A stretch of 64,000 nt of DNA from positions 62,001 through 126,000 of the forward strand of contig JAKSIB010000007.1 in the NCBI GenBank assembly GCA_024399065.1. Direction: 5' to 3'. Positions 56,566 through 64,000 of the stretch are shown piece by piece (position 1 is the first letter of the stretch; every line of letters starts with the position of its first letter). Origin of the DNA: Fibrobacter sp. Its GTDB lineage: Bacteria > Fibrobacterota > Fibrobacteria > Fibrobacterales > Fibrobacteraceae. The position numbers were made by a program, and so were the translations under genes. The notes under the pieces were generated by a model that saw nothing but the letters and a program-made list of their open reading frames with translations, searched no databases and was not told the DNA's origin.

Positions 56566-58737
56566 CTAAGACTTCTTCTTGCTGTAATAGCCTTTGCCGT
56601 AGTAACCCTTACCATAGTAGCCATAACCACCATAGTAGCCGCGGCTGTCATGTTCACAGTGGTTCATCACGAAAGCCTTGGGCTTGCCGCAGCAGCGATC
56701 CACCTTGATCATGGCTTCCTTGATCTGATCCATGGAATGGCGGCCGTAGTGCAGCACGAACAAGGCAAAGTCAACCACAGGGAAAATCAATTCGGAGTCG
56801 GTGACCAAGTTCAGCGGCGGGGTGTCCACCACGATCATGTCGAACTTGGAACGGGCTTCGTCCAAGAGCTTCTTGAAGTTATCACCACGGAGCAATTCAC
56901 TAGGTGTTACACCAGAGTTGCCTGCGCCGAGAACGTACATATTTTCAGTCAAGGATTCGGCAATGGCGGAATCCAGCGCGCACTTGCCAGAAAGAACATC
57001 ACCAAGTCCCATCTTGTGCTTACTATACACAACGCCACGACGCATGTCGGCATCGATAAGCAGCACCCTCTTAAGATTATTGGCATAAAGGGCCGCGAGG
57101 TTCTTTGCAACAAAGGACTTACCTACACCAGGCACCATACCGGTAACCATGATAACCTTTTCCTGGGCCACGGAGAAATCAATGGCCGTATACAAGGAAC
57201 GGAACGCTTCGCTGGCAGGATCTTCTGGCGACTCCTCCACCAAAGGCTTGACGTTCTTGCCCGTCTTGCGGTGGTGCAGAATGCTGTTGTCGGATTCCGG
57301 AATCTTTGCGTAAACGCTGATGCCAGTTTCACGTTCAATTTCAAGAGAGCCTCGAACACCGCGACGAGTCATCTGCATCAGGTAAATCAATAGCGCGCCG
57401 AGAAGGAAAGCACCGGCAACACAGCCACCGAAGATCATCTTCTTGTTGGGCTTGCTGGGGCGACGTTCAATCTGGGCGTAGTCAACGATTCGGACGTTAC
57501 CCACTTCGCCGGCACGAACCACGCGAAGCTGCTGGATGTTGTTCAGCATGGAAGTGTACTGGGCGTTGTTCACAGCAACTTCTTCCTGCAAGCGCAACAC
57601 TTCCTGCTGGGTCAGAGGCATCTTTTCTGCAGAAGCCTTCAACTTGGAAAGTTCTGCACGAAGACGGTTCTGCTGCTTGATAATAGTCTGTACGGAAGGA
57701 TGTTCTTCCTTGAACAGGCGGGTTGCCTCCTGGCGACGCTTTTCCAATTCCAGGATTTCGCGTTCCAGGGAAGAAGACTTTTCCAAGTGGGCACGGGTTT
57801 CACCGCCCATATCCACGGAACCGATGCTGTGGCGATAGTCTGCCAAGTTCTTTTCGGAAGAGTCCAGCTTCGCCTTGATGCCCGGCAACTGCTTTTCCAA
57901 AAATTCCAAAGTCTTTTCAGCTTCTGCGCTACGCATTTCCACGTTCTGGCGCAAGTAGATGTTAGCCACAGAGTTCAAAATAGATGCGGCGCGGTCCGGA
58001 TACTGATGAGTGAAAGACACACCGATGATACCGGTCTGCTTACCCTTTTCAGCAACATTCATGCGGCCAAGAAGTCCACGATAGGCATCCAAGGGATCAA
58101 TCTGTCCAAGGATAAACATCTGGCCAGGTTCAGCGCGCATTTTCTGCACACGGATTTCGAGAGTGTCGCCGTAGTATTCAGCGGTGAGATTCTCCCCTAC
58201 AGGGCCACTGAGAATTTCCTTTTCCTCCGGAGAGATAACAGCAAAGTGATCTTCATCGATAACCTTGGCCATCCACTTTTCACGGATCGCAATCTTCGGG
58301 ATCTGGAGATTTTCCAGGTCCATGCGACCTTCCTTATGGGTCAGGCGGTTCAAAGCACCAATTGGCTTTGCAATAAAGCACAAATGTTCCTTTTCAACCA
58401 CATAGCTAAGGACCATTCGGCTCTTCAGCAATTCAATTTCAGCTTCGGCAGGGCTGGCCACGTCGAGAAGGGCACCCATTTCGCCCATGGCTCGGCTTGC
58501 CTTGTTACCCTTGACGTTCACCTGCAGAAGGGCGTTACTGGTAAACTGGGGACGAGCCCAGTTAGAAGCAAGAAAACCAGCCACGCAGCCAAGAACGATG
58601 CAGACGCCAAGGAAAACCTTGTGCTTGAGCAAAATGCCCAAAACTTCAAGAAGATCGATTTCGTCGTCTGCAGGATTCTGAACAGACGGCTGCAACATCG
58701 TGTTAGTTTGGGGCATATTTTGATTATTCTGGTCCAT
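56566..58737 (-). CDS. Polysaccharide co-polymerase with tyrosine autokinase (Wzc-like)
   Basis: 723 aa. ATG at 58737 (MDQNNQNMPQTN). Wzz-type domain with two membrane helices: first FLGVCIVLGCVAGFLASNWA (about residue 45), second MIFGGCVAGAFLLGALLIYL (about 445). Kinase: Walker A MVPGVGKSF, A' LLIDADMRR, B MIVVDTPPLN. The C-terminus is a Tyr/Gly cluster, RGYYGGYGYYGKGYYGKGYY, the autophosphorylation site. Controls chain length and export of capsular polysaccharide. Linked to a UDP-glucuronate epimerase. Confidence 0.93.
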   Translation of the reverse strand: MDQNNQNMPQTNTMLQPSVQNPADDEIDLLEVLGILLKHKVFLGVCIVLGCVAGFLASNWARPQFTSNALLQVNVKGNKASRAMGEMGALLDVASPAEAEIELLKSRMVLSYVVEKEHLCFIAKPIGALNRLTHKEGRMDLENLQIPKIAIREKWMAKVIDEDHFAVISPEEKEILSGPVGENLTAEYYGDTLEIRVQKMRAEPGQMFILGQIDPLDAYRGLLGRMNVAEKGKQTGIIGVSFTHQYPDRAASILNSVANIYLRQNVEMRSAEAEKTLEFLEKQLPGIKAKLDSSEKNLADYRHSIGSVDMGGETRAHLEKSSSLEREILELEKRRQEATRLFKEEHPSVQTIIKQQNRLRAELSKLKASAEKMPLTQQEVLRLQEEVAVNNAQYTSMLNNIQQLRVVRAGEVGNVRIVDYAQIERRPSKPNKKMIFGGCVAGAFLLGALLIYLMQMTRRGVRGSLEIERETGISVYAKIPESDNSILHHRKTGKNVKPLVEESPEDPASEAFRSLYTAIDFSVAQEKVIMVTGMVPGVGKSFVAKNLAALYANNLKRVLLIDADMRRGVVYSKHKMGLGDVLSGKCALDSAIAESLTENMYVLGAGNSGVTPSELLRGDNFKKLLDEARSKFDMIVVDTPPLNLVTDSELIFPVVDFALFVLHYGRHSMDQIKEAMIKVDRCCGKPKAFVMNHCEHDSRGYYGGYGYYGKGYYGKGYYSKKKS

Positions 58738-58814
58738 AAACTCTCTAAGTGAAAAAATCACAAAAAATTATAGCAATTTTGTAACAAAGTACGAAAGATG
58801 TAAAACTGAATAAA

Positions 58815-58843
58815 CAAAAAAACGCCCCATTTTTCACGGAGCG
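58815..58843 (-). terminator. Rho-independent terminator of the clpC-adk cluster
   Basis: On the minus strand CGCTCC and GGGGCG pair (one G-T) around GTGAAAAAT, followed by seven T (plus strand A run at 58816-58822). Lies 36 nt after the adk stop and upstream of the wzc-like promoter region. Confidence 0.85.
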
Positions 58844-58878
58844 CTTTTTCTACCCAGAATGGTAAATACTATTTACGA

Positions 58879-59541
58879 TTACTTGGACGTCTTAGCAGCT
58901 TTCTTAGCAGGCTTCGTAGCTTTCTTGGCGGGCTTAGCAGCCTTAGCGGAAGCCTTGCAGAAGTCAACGTATGCCTTCAGCACGTCGGAGAAGACTTCGT
59001 CCGGAGTGTTGTCGCCAACGATGTGGGAGATGATCTTCTTGTTGTACTTGCTGAGAACCTTAGCGGTAGATTCCTTGTAAACCTTGAGACGGTTCTTGAT
59101 GACGTTTTCATCAGCGTCGTCCTTACGGCCTTCGATCTTAGCGCGGTTCAGGAGGCGAGCAACGATGGTTGCTTCGTCCTTGATGTCCAGCACGAAGATG
59201 TGCTTAACGTCAACGATGGATTCGATGAGCTTGACCTGTTCAACGGTACGAGGAATACCGTCGAGGAGGAGAACGTCCTTTTCCGGGTTGAGCTTGTTGG
59301 TGTTGACGAGGCCTTCGACATAGCGGCCGAAGATTTCAACGGTAGCTTCGTTCGGAACAAGGAGACCCTTGCTGGAGTAGGAAGCCAGCAACTTGCCGCT
59401 TTCGCTGGACGGAGCGATGCCGCGGAAGATGTCACCAGTAGAAAGGTGCTTGAGAGAAGTGGTAGCAGCGAGCTTTGCGCCAACGGTACCCTTGCCGGAA
59501 CCCGGTGCGCCAAAGATAAGAACTGCAGAAATCTTAGCCAT
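58879..59541 (-). CDS. adk: Adenylate kinase with histone H1-like basic tail
   Basis: 220 aa. P-loop FGAPGSGKGT (10-19), AMP site STGDIFRG, LLLDGIPRTVEQ and the short LID with RIRRA-like NRAKIEGRKDDADENVIKNR in parts. Lacks the Zn LID insert. Residues about 191-220 add an unusual tail, KAAKPAKKATKPAKKAAKTS, a PAKKA repeat like histone H1-type proteins, which adenylate kinases normally lack. Makes ADP from AMP and ATP. Follows clpC by 47 nt. Confidence 0.93.
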   Translation of the reverse strand: MAKISAVLIFGAPGSGKGTVGAKLAATTSLKHLSTGDIFRGIAPSSESGKLLASYSSKGLLVPNEATVEIFGRYVEGLVNTNKLNPEKDVLLLDGIPRTVEQVKLIESIVDVKHIFVLDIKDEATIVARLLNRAKIEGRKDDADENVIKNRLKVYKESTAKVLSKYNKKIISHIVGDNTPDEVFSDVLKAYVDFCKASAKAAKPAKKATKPAKKAAKTSK

Positions 59542-59588
59542 TGTAGACCTCTTATGTTAGTTGTTTGTTTTTACAGTTTAAAAGATAG

Positions 59589-62150
59589 TTAATCTTGATG
59601 GTTTTCACCATCTCCTTCAGAAAGTTTTTCGCACTTGAACTTCAACTTTCCATCAACCAAGTCGATGGAGATCGTAGAAAAGTCCGAATAAATTCCCAAA
59701 AGCAAGCCTTCAGCAATCTCATCTTCGATCAATTGCTGGATAGAACGGCGGATGGGGCGGGCACCCAGGGCGGAGTCATAGTTGTGGCTCACCACGAATT
59801 CCTTGGCTTCCTTGGAAATTTCCAGGAGGATGCCGCGTTCAGACAAATTCTTCTGCAGGAACATGAGCTGGATATCCACCACAGAGGTAAGGTCGCTCTT
59901 GGTCAGCGGACGGAACACGATCTGTTCATCGATACGGTTCAAGAATTCCGGAGAGAACACGCGCTTGGTCTCTTCGCGGATGGCGGTTTCCATACGTTCG
60001 TAGTCGTCGGTCTCCCCCATCTTGGTGAAGCCCATGCCAGAGCTGTGGCGGACTTCACGGGCGCCGGCGTTACTGGTCATGATGATGATGGTGTTCTTGA
60101 AATTGATCTTACGGCCATAGCTATCGGTAAGAATACCGTCGTCCAGAATCTGGAGCAGCAAGTTGTACACGTCCGGATGAGCCTTTTCGATTTCATCCAA
60201 GAGAACAACGCAGTACGGGCGCTTGCGAACTTTTTCAGAAAGCTGGCCACCATTGTCTTCGAAGCCCACATATCCCGGAGGCGCACCGATCAAGCGGCTG
60301 ATGCTGTGCTTTTCCATGTATTCGCTCATGTCGATACGGATCATGGAATCTTCGCTACCGAACAAGCTAAGGCTCAAGACCTTTGCAAGTTCAGTCTTAC
60401 CCACACCGGTGGGGCCAAGGAACATAAAGCTGCCCATGGGGCGCTTTGTATCGCGGATGCCGGCACGGGTGCGGCGGATTGCCTTCACCACGGCGTCCAC
60501 AGCCTGGTCCTGGCCAATGACGCGTTCCTTGATTTCGTCACCCAGCTTCAAAAGCTTCTGGGCCTCTTCGCCAGCAAGGCGGCTTACAGGAATACCGGTC
60601 ATCTTACTGATGCAATCGCGGATTTCATTTTCGTCCACGACCGGAGTTTCCTTGGAATCTTCCTTGTTCAAGGCGTCGCGACGTTCTGCAATGCGATTGG
60701 TCAGTTCTTCAATCTTGTCACGGAGGGAAGCTGCTGTTTCATACTGCTGTTCTGCGATGGCGTCTTCCTTCTTCTGGACGGCTTCAGCCAATTCGTCTTC
60801 CATTTCCTTCAGGTCCTGAGGCGTACGGATGGAATTCAAACGGACGCGGGCGCCTGCTTCATCAAGGACGTCGATGGCCTTGTCCGGAAGGAAGCGATCG
60901 CTGATATAGCGTTCGGCCAACGTGACGGAAGCGCGGATAGCTTCCGGAGTGTAATGAACCTTATGGTGCTGTTCATACTTTGCACGAAGGCCTTCAAGAA
61001 TCTGGATGGAATCTTCGGAGGAAGGCGGGTTCACCACGATGGTCTGGAATCGACGTTCCAGGGCGGCATCCTTTTCAATATACTTGCGGTATTCATCAAT
61101 AGTGGTTGCACCAATGCACTGGAGTTCACCACGGGCAAGTGCGGGCTTGAAAATGTTGGAAGCGTCCAAGCTACCTTCAGAACCGCCAGCACCCACGATG
61201 GTATGCAATTCATCGATAAACAAGATAACGGAATTGTCCACGCGCTGAAGTTCCATGATAAGGCCCTTCACACGTTCTTCAAACTGGCCTCGGTACTTTG
61301 TACCGGCCACCATGGCAGCCACATCCAAGCTTACCACGCGCTTGTTTGCAAGAAGTTCCGGAATCTTCTTCTGGGCAATCTTCAGGGCAAGACCTTCAAT
61401 GATGGCGGTCTTACCAACGCCCGGTTCACCGATCAATGCCGGATTGTTCTTCTTGCGACGGCAAAGAATTTGGATCAAGCGTTCAATTTCGGCTTCGCGG
61501 CCGATAATAGGGTCCAACTTGCCCTGGCGAGCCATGGCCGTAAGGTCACGGCCAAAGTGTTCAAGAATGGGAGTCTTGGAGCGGGATTCACGACGAACCT
61601 GCTGGCGGGTTTCACCGCCACGGGAAGGTTCTCCACCCATAGATTCCGGAGCATTTCCGCCATCTTCACCAGGAAGCTGACCGTCGATGGATTCGCGCTT
61701 CAGCTGTTGGAGAACATTCTGGAAATTTTCAAAAGTAACGCCAAATGTGGAAAGTGTACCTGCAGCAGGAGTTTCGCTTTGCTGCAAAATGGCAAGCATC
61801 AAATGTTCAGGACCGATATACTGGTCGCCTTCTTCCTTTGCAATTTTTGCAGCATTGAAAAGAGCAGCCTTGCAGCGGATGGTAAAGGAAAGCAATGCAC
61901 CGTGAGCGTCACCCACAGTCATGATGCCACCGTTGGAAGTCAATGCACGCTGAACGTTTTCACCAAGTTCATTCAGGTTCACATTGAGAGCCTTCAAAGT
62001 TTCGGCAGCCAAGCCGGAGTCTTCACGAACCAGGCCCAACAACAAATGTTCGGTACTGATACTGTCGCTACCAAGATTACGGGCAGCCATACGGGCAGCC
62101 TGCAAAACGGCCTTGGCTTTCTTCGAAAAAATACCATTGATATCAGACAT
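59589..62150 (-). CDS. clpC: ATP-dependent Clp protease ATP-binding subunit ClpC
   Basis: 853 aa. Two Clp-N repeats ([37 protein letters not shown]), D1 Walker A GEPGVGKT (241-248), a UVR-type middle ([20 protein letters not shown]), D2 Walker A GPTGVGKT (579-586), [12 protein letters not shown] and the C-terminal D2-small domain. UvrB-like middle segment and length define ClpC rather than ClpA or ClpB. Unfolds proteins for ClpP. Third gene of the lol cluster, with adk after it. Confidence 0.95.
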   Translation of the reverse strand: MSDINGIFSKKAKAVLQAARMAARNLGSDSISTEHLLLGLVREDSGLAAETLKALNVNLNELGENVQRALTSNGGIMTVGDAHGALLSFTIRCKAALFNAAKIAKEEGDQYIGPEHLMLAILQQSETPAAGTLSTFGVTFENFQNVLQQLKRESIDGQLPGEDGGNAPESMGGEPSRGGETRQQVRRESRSKTPILEHFGRDLTAMARQGKLDPIIGREAEIERLIQILCRRKKNNPALIGEPGVGKTAIIEGLALKIAQKKIPELLANKRVVSLDVAAMVAGTKYRGQFEERVKGLIMELQRVDNSVILFIDELHTIVGAGGSEGSLDASNIFKPALARGELQCIGATTIDEYRKYIEKDAALERRFQTIVVNPPSSEDSIQILEGLRAKYEQHHKVHYTPEAIRASVTLAERYISDRFLPDKAIDVLDEAGARVRLNSIRTPQDLKEMEDELAEAVQKKEDAIAEQQYETAASLRDKIEELTNRIAERRDALNKEDSKETPVVDENEIRDCISKMTGIPVSRLAGEEAQKLLKLGDEIKERVIGQDQAVDAVVKAIRRTRAGIRDTKRPMGSFMFLGPTGVGKTELAKVLSLSLFGSEDSMIRIDMSEYMEKHSISRLIGAPPGYVGFEDNGGQLSEKVRKRPYCVVLLDEIEKAHPDVYNLLLQILDDGILTDSYGRKINFKNTIIIMTSNAGAREVRHSSGMGFTKMGETDDYERMETAIREETKRVFSPEFLNRIDEQIVFRPLTKSDLTSVVDIQLMFLQKNLSERGILLEISKEAKEFVVSHNYDSALGARPIRRSIQQLIEDEIAEGLLLGIYSDFSTISIDLVDGKLKFKCEKLSEGDGENHQD

Positions 62151-62165
62151 TATTCAACCTAATTC

Positions 62166-62882
62166 CTATTCAAAACTTTGAATCACACCACCATGCATCA
62201 CCACGCGGCGCTTAGCAAAGGAAGCCAACTTTTCATCGTGGGTCACAATGAGGAAAGCCTGGTTAAACTTCTGGTTCAGTTCGCCAATCAGTTCATTCAG
62301 TTTGGCGGAATTTGCTTCATCCAGGTTACCGCTAGGTTCATCAGCAAGAACCAAGTCCGGATTGTTCATCAAGGCGCGTGCAATAGCAATACGCTGGCGT
62401 TCACCACCGGAAAGTTCCCTAGGCAAATGCTTCAGACGGTCCTTCAAACCAACCGTTTCCAAAAGCATTTCTGCACGTTCGCGGCATTCGGCTTCGCTCT
62501 TGCCCATGATGCGGCCAGGAACACTGACGTTTTCCAGTGCAGTGAATTCGCTCAACAAGTGATGGAACTGGAATACAAAACCCACCTGTGCTCTGTGGTA
62601 CATGTCCCGTTCGTCGCTATTGAACTTGGACAGAGCCTTGCCCTTAAAAAGGATTTCGCCAGAAGTAGGAGTATCCAGCATACCCACCAAGTTCAAGAAG
62701 GTGGATTTACCGGAGCCCGAAGAACCAGTGAGCGCCACAAGTTCGCCTGCATTCATGGAGAAGTTTACGCCCTTCAGGATTTCAAGCTTCTCGCCAGTTT
62801 CACTGAAGACTCTGCGCAGATCGCGGGTTTCCAATAAGGTACCAGGTTCCAGGCCTGAGGTGCGAGGATCCAAATTATTCAT
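62166..62882 (-). CDS. lolD: Lipoprotein-releasing ABC transporter ATPase LolD
   Basis: 238 aa. ATG at 62882 (MNNLDPRTSGLEPG). Walker A GSSGSGKST, Q-loop VFQFHHLL, signature LSGGERQR and Walker B DLVLADEPSGNLD. The short length and GELVALTGSSGSGKSTFLN, quoted in part, are typical of the LolD/MacB subclass. Works with the LolE-type permease whose gene overlaps it by 8 nt to release lipoproteins from the inner membrane. Confidence 0.9.
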   Translation of the reverse strand: MNNLDPRTSGLEPGTLLETRDLRRVFSETGEKLEILKGVNFSMNAGELVALTGSSGSGKSTFLNLVGMLDTPTSGEILFKGKALSKFNSDERDMYHRAQVGFVFQFHHLLSEFTALENVSVPGRIMGKSEAECRERAEMLLETVGLKDRLKHLPRELSGGERQRIAIARALMNNPDLVLADEPSGNLDEANSAKLNELIGELNQKFNQAFLIVTHDEKLASFAKRRVVMHGGVIQSFE

Positions 62883-64000
62883 GTCTAATAGCCCCCACAG
62901 GATCAAGTCGGCTAGCCTTCCAAGCCGGAAGCAAGGTGGCCAATACGCACAAGGAAATGCCAATCACAAAGATCAAGACCACATCAAGCATGTGTACGGA
63001 AATGGGGAAATAAGGAATCACATACACATCACCCGGAAGAGTGATGAAATGGTAGGTTTCCTGCAACTTGCAGAGGACCAAGCCGATGGTTCCACCAACC
63101 AAAGTTCCGCCAACACCGATGAAACTTCCCATGAGCATGAACACGCGCATGATTCCAGCCTTGCTAAAGCCCATGCTACGGAGGATACCGATTTCCTTGG
63201 TCTTGTCGATAACCACCATGATCAGGGAACTGATAATGTTAAATGCAGCCACAAGGATAATCAGGCAGATCACGGCAGCCACAATGAACTTTTCGTAATT
63301 CATCCATTTGAGCAAAGTAATGTTCTTGGTCTTCCAATCCATGGCATAGTACGGATAAGTCAGCCAGCCAGCCATTTTGTCCACGGCTTCGCCAGCAGCC
63401 CAATGATCGTTCATTCTAAACTGAATGCCGGTCACTGCATCGTTCATGCCAAGCAACTTCTGAAGTTCAGAAATACCAATGTATGCCAACTGGCCATCGT
63501 ATTCGTAGGTGCCCGTTTCAAAAATACCGGCCACCACGCACATCATCATCTTGGGGCCACCGCCAGCAACGGCGGCATCCGGAGTTTGGAAAGTCTGAAG
63601 CACCAGCTTGTCGCCAACGACCACACGAAGTCGGTTGGCAAGGCCAGAGCCAAGCATAATGCCCGGGCGCAGTTTTCCGCTCAAGTCCTCGAGACTGTCC
63701 ACAGAATAACTACCCCACTTGATGTACTTGTGAATGTCGGTAACACCCTTGGAAGATTCACCATCGATACCGTAGACCACGATACCGTCGTTCACCTTCT
63801 TACTGCTGATACCCACCTTGTATATGATAAACGGAGAGGCATTCGTGACGCGAGGTTCACGGGCGCGAACTTCCTTGATAAGGCTGTCGTAGGGAGCAAT
63901 GGGATCACCATTGTAAGCCATGATTTCAAAGTGAGCGTCCTTGCCAATCATCTGGGCGGTCACTTCTTCTTCGAAGCCGTTCACCGCAGCCAAGGCAACC
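62875..64000 (-). CDS. lolE: LolC/LolE-type permease, 5' end beyond window
   Basis: The open frame enters from the right edge (no start in the window) with AAVNGFEEEVTAQMIGKDAHFEIM, the N-terminal periplasmic pattern of LolC/E. Three membrane segments follow late: about YEKFIVAAVICLIILVAAFN, SMGFSKAGIMRVFMLMGSFIGVG and LDVVLIFVIGISLCVLATLLPAWKASRLDP in parts, with PVGAIRHE at the end, the MacB/FtsX-type signature. Paired with the LolD ATPase directly after it; LolC versus LolE cannot be decided. Confidence 0.9.
   Translation of the reverse strand, partial: VALAAVNGFEEEVTAQMIGKDAHFEIMAYNGDPIAPYDSLIKEVRAREPRVTNASPFIIYKVGISSKKVNDGIVVYGIDGESSKGVTDIHKYIKWGSYSVDSLEDLSGKLRPGIMLGSGLANRLRVVVGDKLVLQTFQTPDAAVAGGGPKMMMCVVAGIFETGTYEYDGQLAYIGISELQKLLGMNDAVTGIQFRMNDHWAAGEAVDKMAGWLTYPYYAMDWKTKNITLLKWMNYEKFIVAAVICLIILVAAFNIISSLIMVVIDKTKEIGILRSMGFSKAGIMRVFMLMGSFIGVGGTLVGGTIGLVLCKLQETYHFITLPGDVYVIPYFPISVHMLDVVLIFVIGISLCVLATLLPAWKASRLDPVGAIRHE

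Noticed and set aside
59595-62162. 855-codon plus-strand open frame opposite clpC
   Set aside because: Exactly antisense to a highly conserved clpC; its openness is explained by the codon use of that gene.

Overview
The window covers most of a temperate phage genome (1 to about 41.84 kb) lying next to a tRNA-Glu gene, followed by 22 kb of host chromosome. The host is almost certainly Fibrobacter or a close relative. The strongest pointer is the secreted protein at 49817-52435, built from four copies of the Fibrobacter succinogenes major paralogous (FISUMP) domain. Several promoter-like sequences also match the -7 box of the FCB superphylum (TATCTTTG, TATATTTA) and lie only 6-7 nt upstream of ATG. 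No integrase and no second attachment site are visible, so the left end of the prophage lies outside the window.

Prophage layout. Late genes run leftwards (minus strand): a small three-gene unit (27.7-26.7 kb), an insulated two-gene membrane unit (26.0-25.3 kb), then packaging and head genes of lambda type (Nu1-like small terminase, GpA terminase, gpZ-like protein, gpW, portal, gpC protease with a nested scaffold start, gpD, gpE, FII; 25.2-16.7 kb). These are followed by a contractile tail of Mu type (gp37, gp38, sheath, tube, gp41 with a -1 frameshift extension, tape measure, gp43 to gp48; 16.7-6.2 kb). Next come five fibre or adhesin genes (6.2-0.8 kb) and small membrane proteins that may serve lysis. 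No Mu transposase is present: this is a lambda-type head joined to a Mu-type tail, with its own replication genes.

Early genes run rightwards (30.6-41.0 kb) from a divergent switch: an HTH repressor (minus) faces an RHH protein (plus) across a 13-bp inverted repeat. The operon holds an O-like replication initiator, SSB, a DEDDh exonuclease, a possible divergent sliding clamp, a ParB-domain protein with zinc-ribbon cysteines, a dATP/dGTP diphosphohydrolase-like protein, an ASCH protein, many tiny ORFs and a small protein ending in a clamp-binding motif. Between the two arms (25.2-30.6 kb) are several arrays of short repeats: TTAAC half-sites, 20-bp iterons and 9-bp TCC repeats. A DUF4258-type toxin-antitoxin pair sits at the right end next to the tRNA.

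Chromosome: ppiD-like foldase; nadB, a Ser/Thr kinase and cvpA in one operon; mtaD-like deaminase; a cNMP-binding/GGDEF cyclase; the FISUMP protein; cimA-hisD; a tyrosine autokinase with a UDP-glucuronate epimerase (surface polysaccharide); and a lolE-lolD-clpC-adk cluster that runs off the right edge.

The best leads are the -1 frameshift at 13737, the nested scaffold start at 18930, a candidate pseudoknot RNA at 34452-34620, the clamp and clamp-binding pair, and the repeat-rich control region at 25.2-30.6 kb.
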